DNA of 64,000 nt from Luteimonas abyssi (GTDB taxonomy: Bacteria; Pseudomonadota; Gammaproteobacteria; Xanthomonadales; Xanthomonadaceae), in the NCBI RefSeq assembly GCF_001482195.1, contig NZ_KQ759763.1:1957321-2021320 (forward strand), read 5' to 3'. Positions 46,750-56,361 of the stretch are shown here, piece by piece. The notes under the pieces were generated by a model. That model saw only the letters and a list, made by a program, of their open reading frames with translations. It searched no databases and had not been told where the DNA came from. Both the position numbers and the translations under genes were made by a program. Position 1 is the first letter of the stretch. Each line of letters begins with the position of its first letter.

Positions 46750-47370
46750 ATGGACACGAGCACGACCCGCCCCGCGCGATCGCCCCATTCAGCTTTTCTC
46801 CGCGCATGCGTGCTCGCGGCGGTACTGGCCTCGACCGCAGGCTGCGCGAGTTCGGGTGGGCTGGTCGACCGCGGTCTGCAGGCGGTCGGATTGCGCGAAG
46901 CCAAGCCTGAAGGGCCGCGCACCGTGCCGCTGGAACTGATGGCGGGAACGAATCTGAATGCGGGCAACCGGCAACAGGGGCTATCACTCGTGGTCAAGGT
47001 CTACCACCTGCGCGGCACCCAACGCTTCGATCGTGCGCCGTTCGATGCCTTCCTCGACGAGACCCGCGAGCGCGCGGCTCTGGGCGACGATCTCATCGGC
47101 GTCGACGAAGTGGTCCTGACGCCCGGCCAGCGGCAGACCCTGCCGCAGGACGTCGGCGACCAGGTCAATGCGATCGGTGTCGTGGCCCTGTTCCAGGCGC
47201 CGGCCAGCCAACGTTGGCGCCTGGCGTTCGATACCCGTCACGACGCTATCGACCGCGACGGCGTCCGGATCGGCGCTCATGCCTGCGCACTGACCACCAC
47301 CAGTGCCTCGTTGCTCACACGCCTGCCCGGCGACGCCGGCAGCCTGGCTTCCGTCCGCTGCCAGCCGTAG
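46750..47370 (+). CDS. tssJ: T6SS outer-membrane lipoprotein TssJ
   Basis: A 206-residue lipoprotein (lipobox STAGC, Cys near residue 32) with the TssJ/VasD beta-sandwich pattern: NAGNRQQGLSLVVKVYHLRGTQRFDRAPFDAFLD, then VVLTPGQRQTLPQDV and IGVVALFQAPASQRWRL. TssJ normally anchors the TssM periplasmic domain; no tssM gene is found in this window. First gene of the rightward unit. Confidence 0.92.
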   Translation: MDTSTTRPARSPHSAFLRACVLAAVLASTAGCASSGGLVDRGLQAVGLREAKPEGPRTVPLELMAGTNLNAGNRQQGLSLVVKVYHLRGTQRFDRAPFDAFLDETRERAALGDDLIGVDEVVLTPGQRQTLPQDVGDQVNAIGVVALFQAPASQRWRLAFDTRHDAIDRDGVRIGAHACALTTTSASLLTRLPGDAGSLASVRCQP

Positions 47371-47533
47371 CCTTCAAGAGGCGGCCCGAACCTCCTCCGG
47401 GGATTGCCTCGGCAGGCGCCCGCTAGTTAATCTTCATGGGCGTCGGACGGCGCACCGTACGCATGCGCTCGACATGCCGCACCGATGGAACGGCGCGACG
47501 ACGCATGACCCATCAGCAACAAGGGATTGCCGC

Positions 47534-48898
47534 GTGTCGCATGTCAGTCGGATGTCGAAGGTGTTCTGGGGCGAAGGCCTGTTCCTGCGGCCGCAGCATT
47601 TCCAGCGCCAGGACGCCTATCACGAAGCGCGCATCCAGGATCTCGCGCACAGCCTCCATCCGTTTCCGTGGGGCGTCCGCCGTCTCCGCTTCGATCCGCA
47701 GAGCCTGGGCAGCGGCAGCGTGCGCGCGCTCGAGCTCTCGGCGGTCTTCGCCGACGGCGAGTCCTACGATGCCCCGGCGCAGGATCAACTGCCCGACGCA
47801 CTGTCGCTGACCGATCTGCCCGCCGGCGTGCAGGCCACCACGATCCATCTCGCGCTGCCGCTGCTGCGCGAACATGGCGGCAATGCGGGCAACGGGCAGG
47901 CGACCGGCGGTTCGTCGCAATCGGCGCGTTATCGGCAGGCCAACCAGCCCACACCGGACCTGTTCACCGACGCTGCCGAGGCCGAACTCGGCTATCTGCA
48001 CAAGGCCGTGCGGCTGCTCACCGACGACCAGCCTCGCGACGCCTACACCACCATGCCGGTGGCCCGCGTACGCCGGACCGCCACCGGCGGTTTCGAGTTC
48101 GACGAGACCTTCGTGCCGCCCGCATTGCACATCCAGGCATCGAGCACGCTCAACCTGCACCTGCGCCGCCTGCTCGATGCGCTGCAGGCGAAGGTGGATG
48201 CGCTGTACGGACTGCATCGCGAGCCTTCGCAGAACATCATCGAGTTCCGCTCAGGCGACATCGCCTCGTTCTGGTTGCTGCACACGGCGTCGTCCTCGTA
48301 CGCGGCGCTGTCGCATCTGTTCCGGCACGGCGACTTCCACCCCGAGCGGCTGCACCAGGAGCTTCTGCGCCTGGCCGGTGCGCTGCTCACCTTCACCAAG
48401 GCCTACGGCCTGTCGGATCTGCCGCATTACGACCATGCGCGGCCCGAAGACGGGTTCGACCGCCTGTTCGGGATCATCCGGGAGCTGCTCGACACGGTGA
48501 TCTCCGCGCGCTATTTCCAGATCGCGCTGACCGAAGTGAAGCCGTCGTTCCATCTCGGGCGCATCGACTCCCAGCGCATCGACGAGAACTGCGCCTTCTA
48601 TCTCGGCGTGGCCGCCGATATGCCGGCCCAGGAACTGGTCCAGACCGTGCCGGTCCGCTTCAAGGTCGGTGCGCCGGACGATGTCGAGAAATGCGTGCTG
48701 TCCGCGCTGCCCGGCGTGAAGCTCACCCATGCCGCGCAGGTGCCGGCCGCCATCCCGGTGCGTCCGGGCAGCTACTACTTTTCGGTGGAGGCACGCGGGC
48801 CGCTGTACGAGCGCCTGATCAAGGCGCAGTCGATGATGATCTACGTGCCGGCCGGTATCCATGACCTCAAACTCGAACTGATCGCGGTGGCGCCATGA
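47534..48898 (+). CDS. tssK: T6SS baseplate protein TssK
   Basis: A 454-residue TssK, with KVFWGEGLFLRPQHFQRQDAY at the start and later YFQIALTEVKPSF and LFYVRVEARGP-like YYFSVEARGPLYERL. It links the baseplate to the TssJLM membrane complex. GTG 47534 is preferred because AAGGGA lies seven bases upstream; ATG 47552 has no such site. The stop overlaps tssL by four bases. Confidence 0.95.
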   Translation: MSHVSRMSKVFWGEGLFLRPQHFQRQDAYHEARIQDLAHSLHPFPWGVRRLRFDPQSLGSGSVRALELSAVFADGESYDAPAQDQLPDALSLTDLPAGVQATTIHLALPLLREHGGNAGNGQATGGSSQSARYRQANQPTPDLFTDAAEAELGYLHKAVRLLTDDQPRDAYTTMPVARVRRTATGGFEFDETFVPPALHIQASSTLNLHLRRLLDALQAKVDALYGLHREPSQNIIEFRSGDIASFWLLHTASSSYAALSHLFRHGDFHPERLHQELLRLAGALLTFTKAYGLSDLPHYDHARPEDGFDRLFGIIRELLDTVISARYFQIALTEVKPSFHLGRIDSQRIDENCAFYLGVAADMPAQELVQTVPVRFKVGAPDDVEKCVLSALPGVKLTHAAQVPAAIPVRPGSYYFSVEARGPLYERLIKAQSMMIYVPAGIHDLKLELIAVAP

Positions 48899-49683
48899 AT
48901 TCGCTTCCTCCCGTCCCGGGCGCGATGCCCTCGCTCACCCCGCAGCAGGCGATGCCGCAACCGGGCGTCGCACCCGTCACGCCACGCAGCCTGCTCGACC
49001 TGATGTCCGACGGCTTCTATCTGCTGGTGCTGCTCAAGCGCGCTCAGCTGCCTCAGGACGCGGAGGCGTTCGTGCAGTCGGTGCAGCGCTTTTTGACCCA
49101 GGTCGAGCGTGGGGCGAGCAAGCTCGGCATCGCGTCGGAAGACGTCTACGCCGCCAAATATGCCTTTTGTGCCGCAGTGGACGAGGCCATCCTGTCGCAG
49201 CCTTCCGCATTGCGCGACACCTGGGAGCTGCACCCGCTGCAGTTGCGGCTGTTCGGCGAGCATCTCGCCGGCGAGCATTTCTTCGACCGCCTCGACGACC
49301 TGCGTGCGCAGGGCGCACCACGACTGCCGTCGCTGGAGGTGTACCACTACTGCCTGTTGCTCGGCTTCGAAGGCAAGTACCGACTGGAAGGTCCGGAGAA
49401 ACTCGGTTATCTGACCGCGCGCCTGGGCGACGAAATCGTCTACCTGAAGGGCAAGCGCACGGGGTTCGCGCCGCACTGGCCGCCACCGGACAACGTGCGA
49501 CATACGTTGCGCCGGGTCGTGCCGTTGTGGGCGCCCGCCCTCGTCGTCGCCTGTTTCGGCATCATCGGATTCTTCGGCCTGCGCGCATGGACGGCGCATC
49601 AGACCGAGCAGCAGCTGGCCGACTACAACCAGGTCGTGCAGATGCCCGAACGCACGGCGCATATCACCATCACCCTGCCGTGA
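48895..49683 (+). CDS. tssL: T6SS membrane complex protein TssL (DotU/IcmH type, short)
   Basis: A 262-residue TssL: SLLDLMSDGFYLLVLLKRAQLPQD, DVYAAKYAFCAAVDEAILSQP, LFGEHLAGEHFFDRLDDLRA and YLLLGFEGKYR-like CLLLGFEGKYRLEG, then one membrane segment at about 210-232. There is no OmpA-like peptidoglycan-binding domain. In most T6SS clusters tssM follows; here a vgrG gene follows seven bases later instead. Confidence 0.94.
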   Translation: MNSLPPVPGAMPSLTPQQAMPQPGVAPVTPRSLLDLMSDGFYLLVLLKRAQLPQDAEAFVQSVQRFLTQVERGASKLGIASEDVYAAKYAFCAAVDEAILSQPSALRDTWELHPLQLRLFGEHLAGEHFFDRLDDLRAQGAPRLPSLEVYHYCLLLGFEGKYRLEGPEKLGYLTARLGDEIVYLKGKRTGFAPHWPPPDNVRHTLRRVVPLWAPALVVACFGIIGFFGLRAWTAHQTEQQLADYNQVVQMPERTAHITITLP

Positions 49684-49690
49684 GCCCCAT

Positions 49691-52303
49691 ATGGACATGC
49701 CTGCTCTGGCGCGAAACGCCCTGGCTTCGCTCGCCACCCCGTCGCAGCACGCGCGGCTGATCCAGCTCGTCGCGCCGGTCGACGGCCTGGTCGTCGAGCG
49801 CTTCCACGCCACCGAGGCCGTCTGCGCGCCGTTCCGCCTCGACGTCGACGTGCTCGCGACCTCCGCCTTCGTCGACGCCTCGGCCCTGCTCGGCCAGAGG
49901 CTGTCGCTGCAGTTGCGCCGCGCCGACGGCGGCCAGCGTAACTGGCACGCCCTGTGCGCCGCCGTCGCCCCGCTCGGCGGCGATGGCGGCCTCGCCCGCT
50001 ACCGCCTCACCCTCGCCCCGTGGACCGAGTGGCTGCGCCACCGCCGCGATGCGCGCATCTTCCAGGACCTCGACGCCCGCGGCGTCATCGAGGCCGTGTT
50101 CGCCGCCGTGCCGCGTGCGGCCTGGCGCTTCGACGTCACCCGCACCCTGCCCGTGCGCGCCATCACCACCCAGTACCGCGAGACCGACTGGGACTTCGTG
50201 ACCCGCCTGCTCGCCGAGGCCGGCCTGGCCTGGCGCTTCGCGCACGACCAGGATGGCGATACGCAGGACGGCGCGGGGCGTACCCGCGCTGGCGACAGCG
50301 GCCAGGACGCTGCCATCGGCCACACCCTGGTGATCTTCGATGCCGAGGCCGAGTGGCCCGAGGCGCAACCGCTGCGCTTCCATCGCGCCGACGCCAGCGA
50401 GGCCGAGGACGCCATCACCGCCCTCACCGAGCGTCGCGAGCTCGTCCCCAACCGCAGCACCGTCGGCAGCTGGCACGGCGAGCGCGTGGCCGCGGTCGTC
50501 GCCTCCCAGGCCGGCGCCCACGGCGAGGCCGTGCCCGCGCTCGAGGTCTACGTGCAACCGCGCGCCGGCCGTTTCGCCGAGGCCGCTTACGCCGACGACG
50601 ACGCCACCGCCCGCCTCGCGGCCCTGCGCCTGCGCGGCTGGCAGTTGGGCGGCGCCGGCACCGCCCGCACCCTGGACGCCGGCCAGCCCATCACGGTTCG
50701 CCAGCACCCGCGCCACGAAGGCGCCGTGCTGGTGCCGATGGCCGTCGAGCACGTGGCCGTCAACAACCTCGGCAGCGGCATCACCGCCCTGCTCGCCACC
50801 GCCGATCTCGAACACGGCAGCTACCGCAACCGCTTCGTCGCCACCCCGGTCGACGTGCCCGTCGCGCCGCTGCCGCACGACCGCCCGCGCGTCCACGGCC
50901 CACAGACCGCACGCGTGGTCGGCCTGCCGGAATCGGCGGTCAGTCCCACCCGCGATCACCAGGTGCGCATCCAGTTCGCCTGGCAGCGCGGCGCACAGCC
51001 CAATGCCGGTGGCCTCGAAGGCGACGCCCATGCGCCGGGCGACCACACCAGCGGCACCTGGGTGCCGGTGGCCGAGTGGGTGGCCGGCCCCAACTGGGGC
51101 AGCCACTTCCTGCCGCGCATCGGCGCCGACGTGCTGGTGGAGTTCGCCCACGGCGACATCGACCAGCCGCGCATCACCGGCCAGCTCTACAACGGCGAGG
51201 TCGCCCTGCCCTTCGCCGCCGGCACCGACGGCGACGCCAACCACCCCGGCACCCTCAGCGGCCTGCACAGCCAGGCCCACGACGGCAGCGGTACCCAGCA
51301 GTGGGTGATCGACGACACCCCGGGCCAGTTGCGCACCCGCCTGCACACCACCCTGGCCGAGAGCCGGCTGGAGCTGGGCTATCTGATCCAGCACGACGAT
51401 GCCCGCCGCGGCGGCCTGCGCGGCCAGGGCGTGGAGCTGGCGAGCGCCGGCTGGGGCAACGTGCACGCCGCCCAGGGCCTGCTGCTGTCGGCCAGCGCCC
51501 GTCCCGACGGCACCTCGACGCAAATGGACATCGGCGACGCGGTGGCCCAGCTCAAGGGCGCCGAGCGCACCGCCGAGGCGCTCCACGACACTCTGCAGCA
51601 ACAGCAGGTGCCGGGCTTCGACGCCAATCCCCAGCTCGCCGCGCTGCGCGAAGCCCTCGACCCCGAAGCCGACGGCGCCTACAGCGGCAGCGTGGCCGGC
51701 CAGCCTGCGATGAAGCCGGCCGACGGCCGCGAACCGGGCGACGACCCGGTCGAGCGCTTCGCCGATGCCCGGCTGATCGCCGAATCGCCGGAATCGATCG
51801 CCTTCGCCACCCCCAAGAGCGCGGTGGCCTACGCCGGCGGCGCGCTGCACCTCACCGCCCAGGGCGATGCGCACCTGGCCGCCGGCCAGACCTTCGCCAG
51901 CGTCGCCGGCCAGCACACCGCCCTGTACGCCCACGCCGGCCCGGTGCGCGCCATCGCCGCCAACGGCCCGCTGAGCCTGCAGGCTCACACCGGCGAGCTG
52001 GAACTGCTGGCCGACCAATCCGTCACCCTCACCGCCACCGACGAGCGCATCGACGTGCTCGCCAACGAGAAGATCGTCCTGCAGGCCGGGCAATCGCGGG
52101 TGGTGCTGGAAGGCGGCGACATCACCTTCGAGTGCCCGGGGGAATTTACGGTCAAGGCGAGCCAGCATCCGTTTCGGGGCGGGGAGAGCGCGGCAATCGC
52201 ACCGCCTCCGATGCCGGAGGGCCTTCTCGGACGTATGTGCATGCGCAGATCGGATGGCACCTGCCCGCTCGGAGACTGTCCCTGCGGACGCAACGCCGCA
52301 TGA
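49691..52303 (+). CDS. vgrG: T6SS spike protein VgrG (right module)
   Basis: An 870-residue VgrG/TssI with spike core (TTQYRETDWDFVTRLLAEAGLAWRF; ARVVGLPESAVSPTRDHQVRIQFAWQRG; LPRIGADVLVEFAHGDIDQPRITGQLYNG) and a C-terminal DUF2345 part (LLADQSVTLTATDERIDVLANEKIVLQAG). It ends in an unusual Cys-rich tail with four Cys in 16 residues (CMRRSDGTCPLGDCPC). The stop overlaps the DUF4123 gene (ATGA). Confidence 0.94.
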   Translation: MDMPALARNALASLATPSQHARLIQLVAPVDGLVVERFHATEAVCAPFRLDVDVLATSAFVDASALLGQRLSLQLRRADGGQRNWHALCAAVAPLGGDGGLARYRLTLAPWTEWLRHRRDARIFQDLDARGVIEAVFAAVPRAAWRFDVTRTLPVRAITTQYRETDWDFVTRLLAEAGLAWRFAHDQDGDTQDGAGRTRAGDSGQDAAIGHTLVIFDAEAEWPEAQPLRFHRADASEAEDAITALTERRELVPNRSTVGSWHGERVAAVVASQAGAHGEAVPALEVYVQPRAGRFAEAAYADDDATARLAALRLRGWQLGGAGTARTLDAGQPITVRQHPRHEGAVLVPMAVEHVAVNNLGSGITALLATADLEHGSYRNRFVATPVDVPVAPLPHDRPRVHGPQTARVVGLPESAVSPTRDHQVRIQFAWQRGAQPNAGGLEGDAHAPGDHTSGTWVPVAEWVAGPNWGSHFLPRIGADVLVEFAHGDIDQPRITGQLYNGEVALPFAAGTDGDANHPGTLSGLHSQAHDGSGTQQWVIDDTPGQLRTRLHTTLAESRLELGYLIQHDDARRGGLRGQGVELASAGWGNVHAAQGLLLSASARPDGTSTQMDIGDAVAQLKGAERTAEALHDTLQQQQVPGFDANPQLAALREALDPEADGAYSGSVAGQPAMKPADGREPGDDPVERFADARLIAESPESIAFATPKSAVAYAGGALHLTAQGDAHLAAGQTFASVAGQHTALYAHAGPVRAIAANGPLSLQAHTGELELLADQSVTLTATDERIDVLANEKIVLQAGQSRVVLEGGDITFECPGEFTVKASQHPFRGGESAAIAPPPMPEGLLGRMCMRRSDGTCPLGDCPCGRNAA

Positions 52304-53256
52304 GAGCGCCGTCCCTCGTCCCCGCCACGACCGCCGCACCTTGCGAAGAAATCGAACGAGACGAGCTCGATCAACGCCTTCGGGAACGCCTGGAACAGTC
52401 GGCTCTGCTGTTGGATTCCAGAATCATGGAGGATTGGGCGTATCCGGGCCTGGCGCCTGACGCCCTGGAGTTTCCGCCGGCACCCGAGGTGGAAGACCTG
52501 GTGTCGGCCCTCGATGCCGACGCCCCGATGGCGTGGGCATGGGCCAACACCGACATGCGGGGACAGCAGGACGCGGGGCCCCTGCTTGCCGGAGTCCGTA
52601 ACGACGCACTTCTCGAAGCGTTCTCAGGCCCTTGGGCCTCAGCCGACGGCAGTCTGCTGATCGTATCGGACGCCCCGTTGCAGGCGGTCGCGGACCATAT
52701 CGGTACTCTCAGGCTGGTCGGCATGCCCGACGGCGGCGAAGCACTTTTCCGATGGAACCCGGCAAAGCTGCGGGGGATCATGGAGGCACTGTCGCCAGCC
52801 CGCAGGGCGGTACTACTGGGCCCGGCCCAGGCGATGATCTGGCGGGAGAACACCGGGCCTCGTCACCGCTGGTGGATGGCGCGTAACCCTCATAAGCCCG
52901 AAGCGAGATTCGCGGGCGCATCGCGCTTCGTTTTCAGCGCTGAGGAGCTTCAGCGCATCCAGCAGGCTGGCCACCGCCATTTCGTGACCGGACTCGCGTT
53001 CGAGCGTCTGGCGTTCCGCAACGACGACGACGAACGCGACACCATCGCGTATATCGAACGCACGGTCGCGAAGCTCAGCGGCGTCAATATTTCGTCGGAA
53101 GCGGTCATCCGCGCCATGGCCGGTTTGTTTCCCTGGCGTAGCCAGCCCTTCGACGACGATGCGTTGCTGGGCGCGGTCGCCGACACCCGGCGATCCCCCG
53201 AGGATCGCCTCGACGCACTTCGCGCCATGGAAGAGAACGAAAGGACGCAACAATGA
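52300..53256 (+). CDS. DUF4123 T6SS effector adaptor/chaperone (right module)
   Basis: A 318-residue DUF4123-class protein (LEQSALLLDSRIMEDWAYPGLAP; PMAWAWANTDMRGQ; LIVSDAPLQAVADHIGTLRLVGMPDGGEALFRWNPAKLRGIMEAL). It starts and ends in four-base overlaps with vgrG and the effector gene, the same arrangement as in the left module, and presumably loads the following effector onto this VgrG. Confidence 0.85.
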   Translation: MRAPSLVPATTAAPCEEIERDELDQRLRERLEQSALLLDSRIMEDWAYPGLAPDALEFPPAPEVEDLVSALDADAPMAWAWANTDMRGQQDAGPLLAGVRNDALLEAFSGPWASADGSLLIVSDAPLQAVADHIGTLRLVGMPDGGEALFRWNPAKLRGIMEALSPARRAVLLGPAQAMIWRENTGPRHRWWMARNPHKPEARFAGASRFVFSAEELQRIQQAGHRHFVTGLAFERLAFRNDDDERDTIAYIERTVAKLSGVNISSEAVIRAMAGLFPWRSQPFDDDALLGAVADTRRSPEDRLDALRAMEENERTQQ

Positions 53257-56200
53257 CCCAGAGCAGCATCGGCAGCGGCGTCGCCTCGCCGCAATGCTCG
53301 GAGCGGATTCCGATCATCCCGGTCCGTTACGGCGTGGTGCCGAAGATGGAAGGCGACACGCAGACGATCGCCTACCGGGACGCGCCCTACCGGCTCGAGA
53401 CCGGCTTTACCGCGATCTCCTCGTTGCGCAGGTCGAAGTACACATTGCGCATGCCACGTCGCGGCTATGTCTACGTGTTCATGAACGGCCCCTGCGGACG
53501 CAAGGTCGTGATCCACGAGCACAGTGGTGGCGGCATGTATCACGAGCTGCGGGTGCGCAGCCTCGCCCAGTACCGCTACGGCAACCAGTACGCCGGCAAC
53601 GGATTCTCGCATCGCGACAACTACCAGGAAGCGGGTGCCGGGCGGTTCACGGTATGGGCGGAGCGCGACGCGACCGAGGTGTGGATCGGGTTCAGTTCCC
53701 ATCTCTGGACCGACACGCGCATCGCCGAGATCGAGACCAATGCGGGCAAGCGTGCGGAGTACATGCAGCCGCTGGACCTGGCGGAACTGACCGATGGCGC
53801 CTCGTCGCCATCGACGCAGGCGGACGTCATGCCGGTCGACGCCATGCGCGAGTGGGTGGAGGAATACAAGCGCGATGCGATGCCCATGGACTGGAGCCAC
53901 TCCAACGACAGCCCCGCGGCGGAGGCGTCATTCGACACCTTGATGTCGTTCGCAGCAGGCTACCGGCACACCCGCCCCAAGGTCCCCGTGGTGGCGGTGC
54001 TGCGCGACGCCGAAGGCATCACGCAGGACCTGGGCGCGATCGCGAATCTCTACGCGCACCAAGTCAACGACATCCGCAATCCGGACGTGGTCCAGCAACG
54101 CCCCCGCGGCAGTGGTGGCGCCCAGTTGCCAGCGGCGATGCGGCTGGACGTCGAGTCGCTTCACGTCAACAGCGATCTCTATGTCCGTCGCAACATCGCG
54201 GCGACGGTCATCAAGCAGAGTCTGATCTCGTTCTTTCCCGCCGAAAGCTCGCGTGATCCCTGGCAGGAGGCCGGCCAGGACGAAGAACGCTTCTACGACA
54301 TCCTGACGCGCAACCACCGAGATACGAAGGCGGGAGCGCGCTTCGCCAAGCGGGTCAACGACCCCAGGTACAAGACGTTTCTTCGCCAGCGCAAGGAGGC
54401 TCAGCAGCAGATCGAGACCCTGCTCGCGTCAATCGAAGCGGCGGCGGCCGATCATGACGACTGGCTGAAGTCTCTCGAAGCTTCCTGGGCGGGCAATCAG
54501 CTGTCGGTCGCCCGCGAACTCATGCGTTACGACCGTAATGTCAAGATTTCCGCGGCGGCGCTGGAATTCGGTATCGCCCAGATGATGGATGGCATGGGCC
54601 TCCCGTTGGCCAAACGCGAGGAAAACGATCCCCGGTATCAGCGCCTCGGCCGCTGGGTCAACGATCCTCAGAGCCCGCTTTATCTCGCGCTCGCCGGCTA
54701 CAAACCCTTCGCGGACGAAAACGTCCACAAAGCGCTATTGACTGCCGCCGACGGCGTCATCGACAGCGCGGGCAAGCAATGGGTCCAGAATGCCGCCACG
54801 GCTATCCTTGTGCGTAACGTGTCACAGCTGACCATGTCACGCGTCGTCGCCTTACAACGCGTGGCCGTCGACACCAGCATGACCATGCGTATCGGCGACG
54901 CGATCGTCGATGTGGGCGTGCGCCGGGTGATCGGGCTTCTTCGGACACGCTACGTCCTGACCGAGTCCCAGTTCGTCCGCAGCGGCTTTACCAGCGAGGT
55001 CCGCTATCTCATCGACAACGATCTGCTGCGACCCGACGCACCGACCCGGTTGAACATGGTGACGCACAACGGACGCAGAGTGCGGTTGATCACCTCGGAG
55101 GACATCCGGTTCTCTGCGACCGACAGGATGCCGTTGACCCGGATCGCCGCGCACCTGCGCGGCGGCGTCAACAGCGGCCTGCTTCTGCTCAATGCGGTCG
55201 CGCTGTGGGGTGCGGCAAAGAAATCCATGGAGACACCGGACCTGGTCAACTACACCACAGTGGTCTCCAGCGTCGTCGGCACGCTGGGCGCGATTTCCGG
55301 CGCCATCTGTTCGGCGCGCGATGTGGTGGTCCGTCGCAACATCGCAACGTTGCGCGCCTTCCCTGGGCAGGCGTTCGAGCGCGGCCTTCTGAAGATGATG
55401 CGGGGAAAGGCATTCGGCAAAGCGCTCGGCTGGGGCGGCATCATCATCGATGCCGCCAAGGACGCCCAGTTGATCGCGCGCAGTGGCAATGCCACACAGC
55501 AGGCATGGCGCACCACCGCCATGGTCAGCGGTGCGGCGAGTGCGGTATTGATCATGAGCGCTGGCTCGATCGCTGCGGGTGTGACGACCCTTCTCGGTGG
55601 CGCGGCCGCATCCGCTGCGATTCCGGTGGTCGGCTGGGTTGTGGCCGTGGTACTGGTGCTCGTCGCAGCCGGTATTTCGATCTGGGCAGCGATGAAGGCC
55701 GATGGTGAGAACGACACGCCCATCGAGCGCTGGGCGAATCGATGTATCTTCGGGGCCGGTCGAAAGGACGAGACCGGGGAACCCGTCGGCGAGTACGCGG
55801 ACCAGACAGCGGAAATGCAGGGGTACTACAACGCGCGCTACACCCCGACCCTGCTCAACGAAGATGCAAGCAAGGAAATCGTGGGCGAGACCGGCGGCAG
55901 CGATTACTACAGCCGCGGCTGGTTCACCAGGATCTTTCGCGGGAGCACGCCGGACGTCGCGACCTGGTACGTCCTCCTGCCGGACTACGACATCGCCATC
56001 AGCGACTACCGTGGCAACGTCGGCGAGAAGCGCACGCTGGAGTTCGAAGAAACGCAACACGATGTGCCGGCCGTGCTCGACGACGCAGTCGACGCCGAGG
56101 CGATCGCGACGGACGAGCCGCTGCTTGCGCAGGACCTCGAGCCGATCGTGGTCACCGCCACCCTGCCGTGGCGTCAATCGTTCTGGCTGACCGATTTCGG

Positions 56201-56333
56201 CCTCGTAGCGAAGTTCGTCAAGGTCATGGAAGCCGACAGCCCCCGACCGATCCATGCGAATTTCACCTATCGTCCCAACCTCGGGTTCGATCCACGCATG
56301 TCGGTGAGCGAAAGCTTCGTGCTTGGGAACTGA
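53253..56333 (+). CDS. T6SS effector, VasX-like (right module)
   Basis: A 1026-residue protein. The N-terminal domain matches the VasX type (RIPIIPVRYGVVP; LRMPRRGYVYVFMN; WIGFSSHLW) but has one Cys (PQCSERIP) in place of the left effector's CxxC. Residues about 630-840 carry several hydrophobic stretches (SGLLLLNAVALWGAA; SVVGTLGAISGAI; AIPVVGWVVAVVLVLVAAG), followed by PIERWANRCIFGAG, similar in place to LQEWMERCLFGAL of the left effector. The last about 190 residues are specific to this protein. A membrane-acting toxin is inferred. Confidence 0.82.
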   Translation: MTQSSIGSGVASPQCSERIPIIPVRYGVVPKMEGDTQTIAYRDAPYRLETGFTAISSLRRSKYTLRMPRRGYVYVFMNGPCGRKVVIHEHSGGGMYHELRVRSLAQYRYGNQYAGNGFSHRDNYQEAGAGRFTVWAERDATEVWIGFSSHLWTDTRIAEIETNAGKRAEYMQPLDLAELTDGASSPSTQADVMPVDAMREWVEEYKRDAMPMDWSHSNDSPAAEASFDTLMSFAAGYRHTRPKVPVVAVLRDAEGITQDLGAIANLYAHQVNDIRNPDVVQQRPRGSGGAQLPAAMRLDVESLHVNSDLYVRRNIAATVIKQSLISFFPAESSRDPWQEAGQDEERFYDILTRNHRDTKAGARFAKRVNDPRYKTFLRQRKEAQQQIETLLASIEAAAADHDDWLKSLEASWAGNQLSVARELMRYDRNVKISAAALEFGIAQMMDGMGLPLAKREENDPRYQRLGRWVNDPQSPLYLALAGYKPFADENVHKALLTAADGVIDSAGKQWVQNAATAILVRNVSQLTMSRVVALQRVAVDTSMTMRIGDAIVDVGVRRVIGLLRTRYVLTESQFVRSGFTSEVRYLIDNDLLRPDAPTRLNMVTHNGRRVRLITSEDIRFSATDRMPLTRIAAHLRGGVNSGLLLLNAVALWGAAKKSMETPDLVNYTTVVSSVVGTLGAISGAICSARDVVVRRNIATLRAFPGQAFERGLLKMMRGKAFGKALGWGGIIIDAAKDAQLIARSGNATQQAWRTTAMVSGAASAVLIMSAGSIAAGVTTLLGGAAASAAIPVVGWVVAVVLVLVAAGISIWAAMKADGENDTPIERWANRCIFGAGRKDETGEPVGEYADQTAEMQGYYNARYTPTLLNEDASKEIVGETGGSDYYSRGWFTRIFRGSTPDVATWYVLLPDYDIAISDYRGNVGEKRTLEFEETQHDVPAVLDDAVDAEAIATDEPLLAQDLEPIVVTATLPWRQSFWLTDFGLVAKFVKVMEADSPRPIHANFTYRPNLGFDPRMSVSESFVLGN

Positions 56334-56361
56334 CGGAGACGATGCCGCGGAGCATGAAGCA

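Noticed and set aside
49670-52339. About 890-codon minus-strand frame opposite the right vgrG
   Set aside because: Antisense frame in high-GC DNA; Val/Gly-rich with no recognisable fold.
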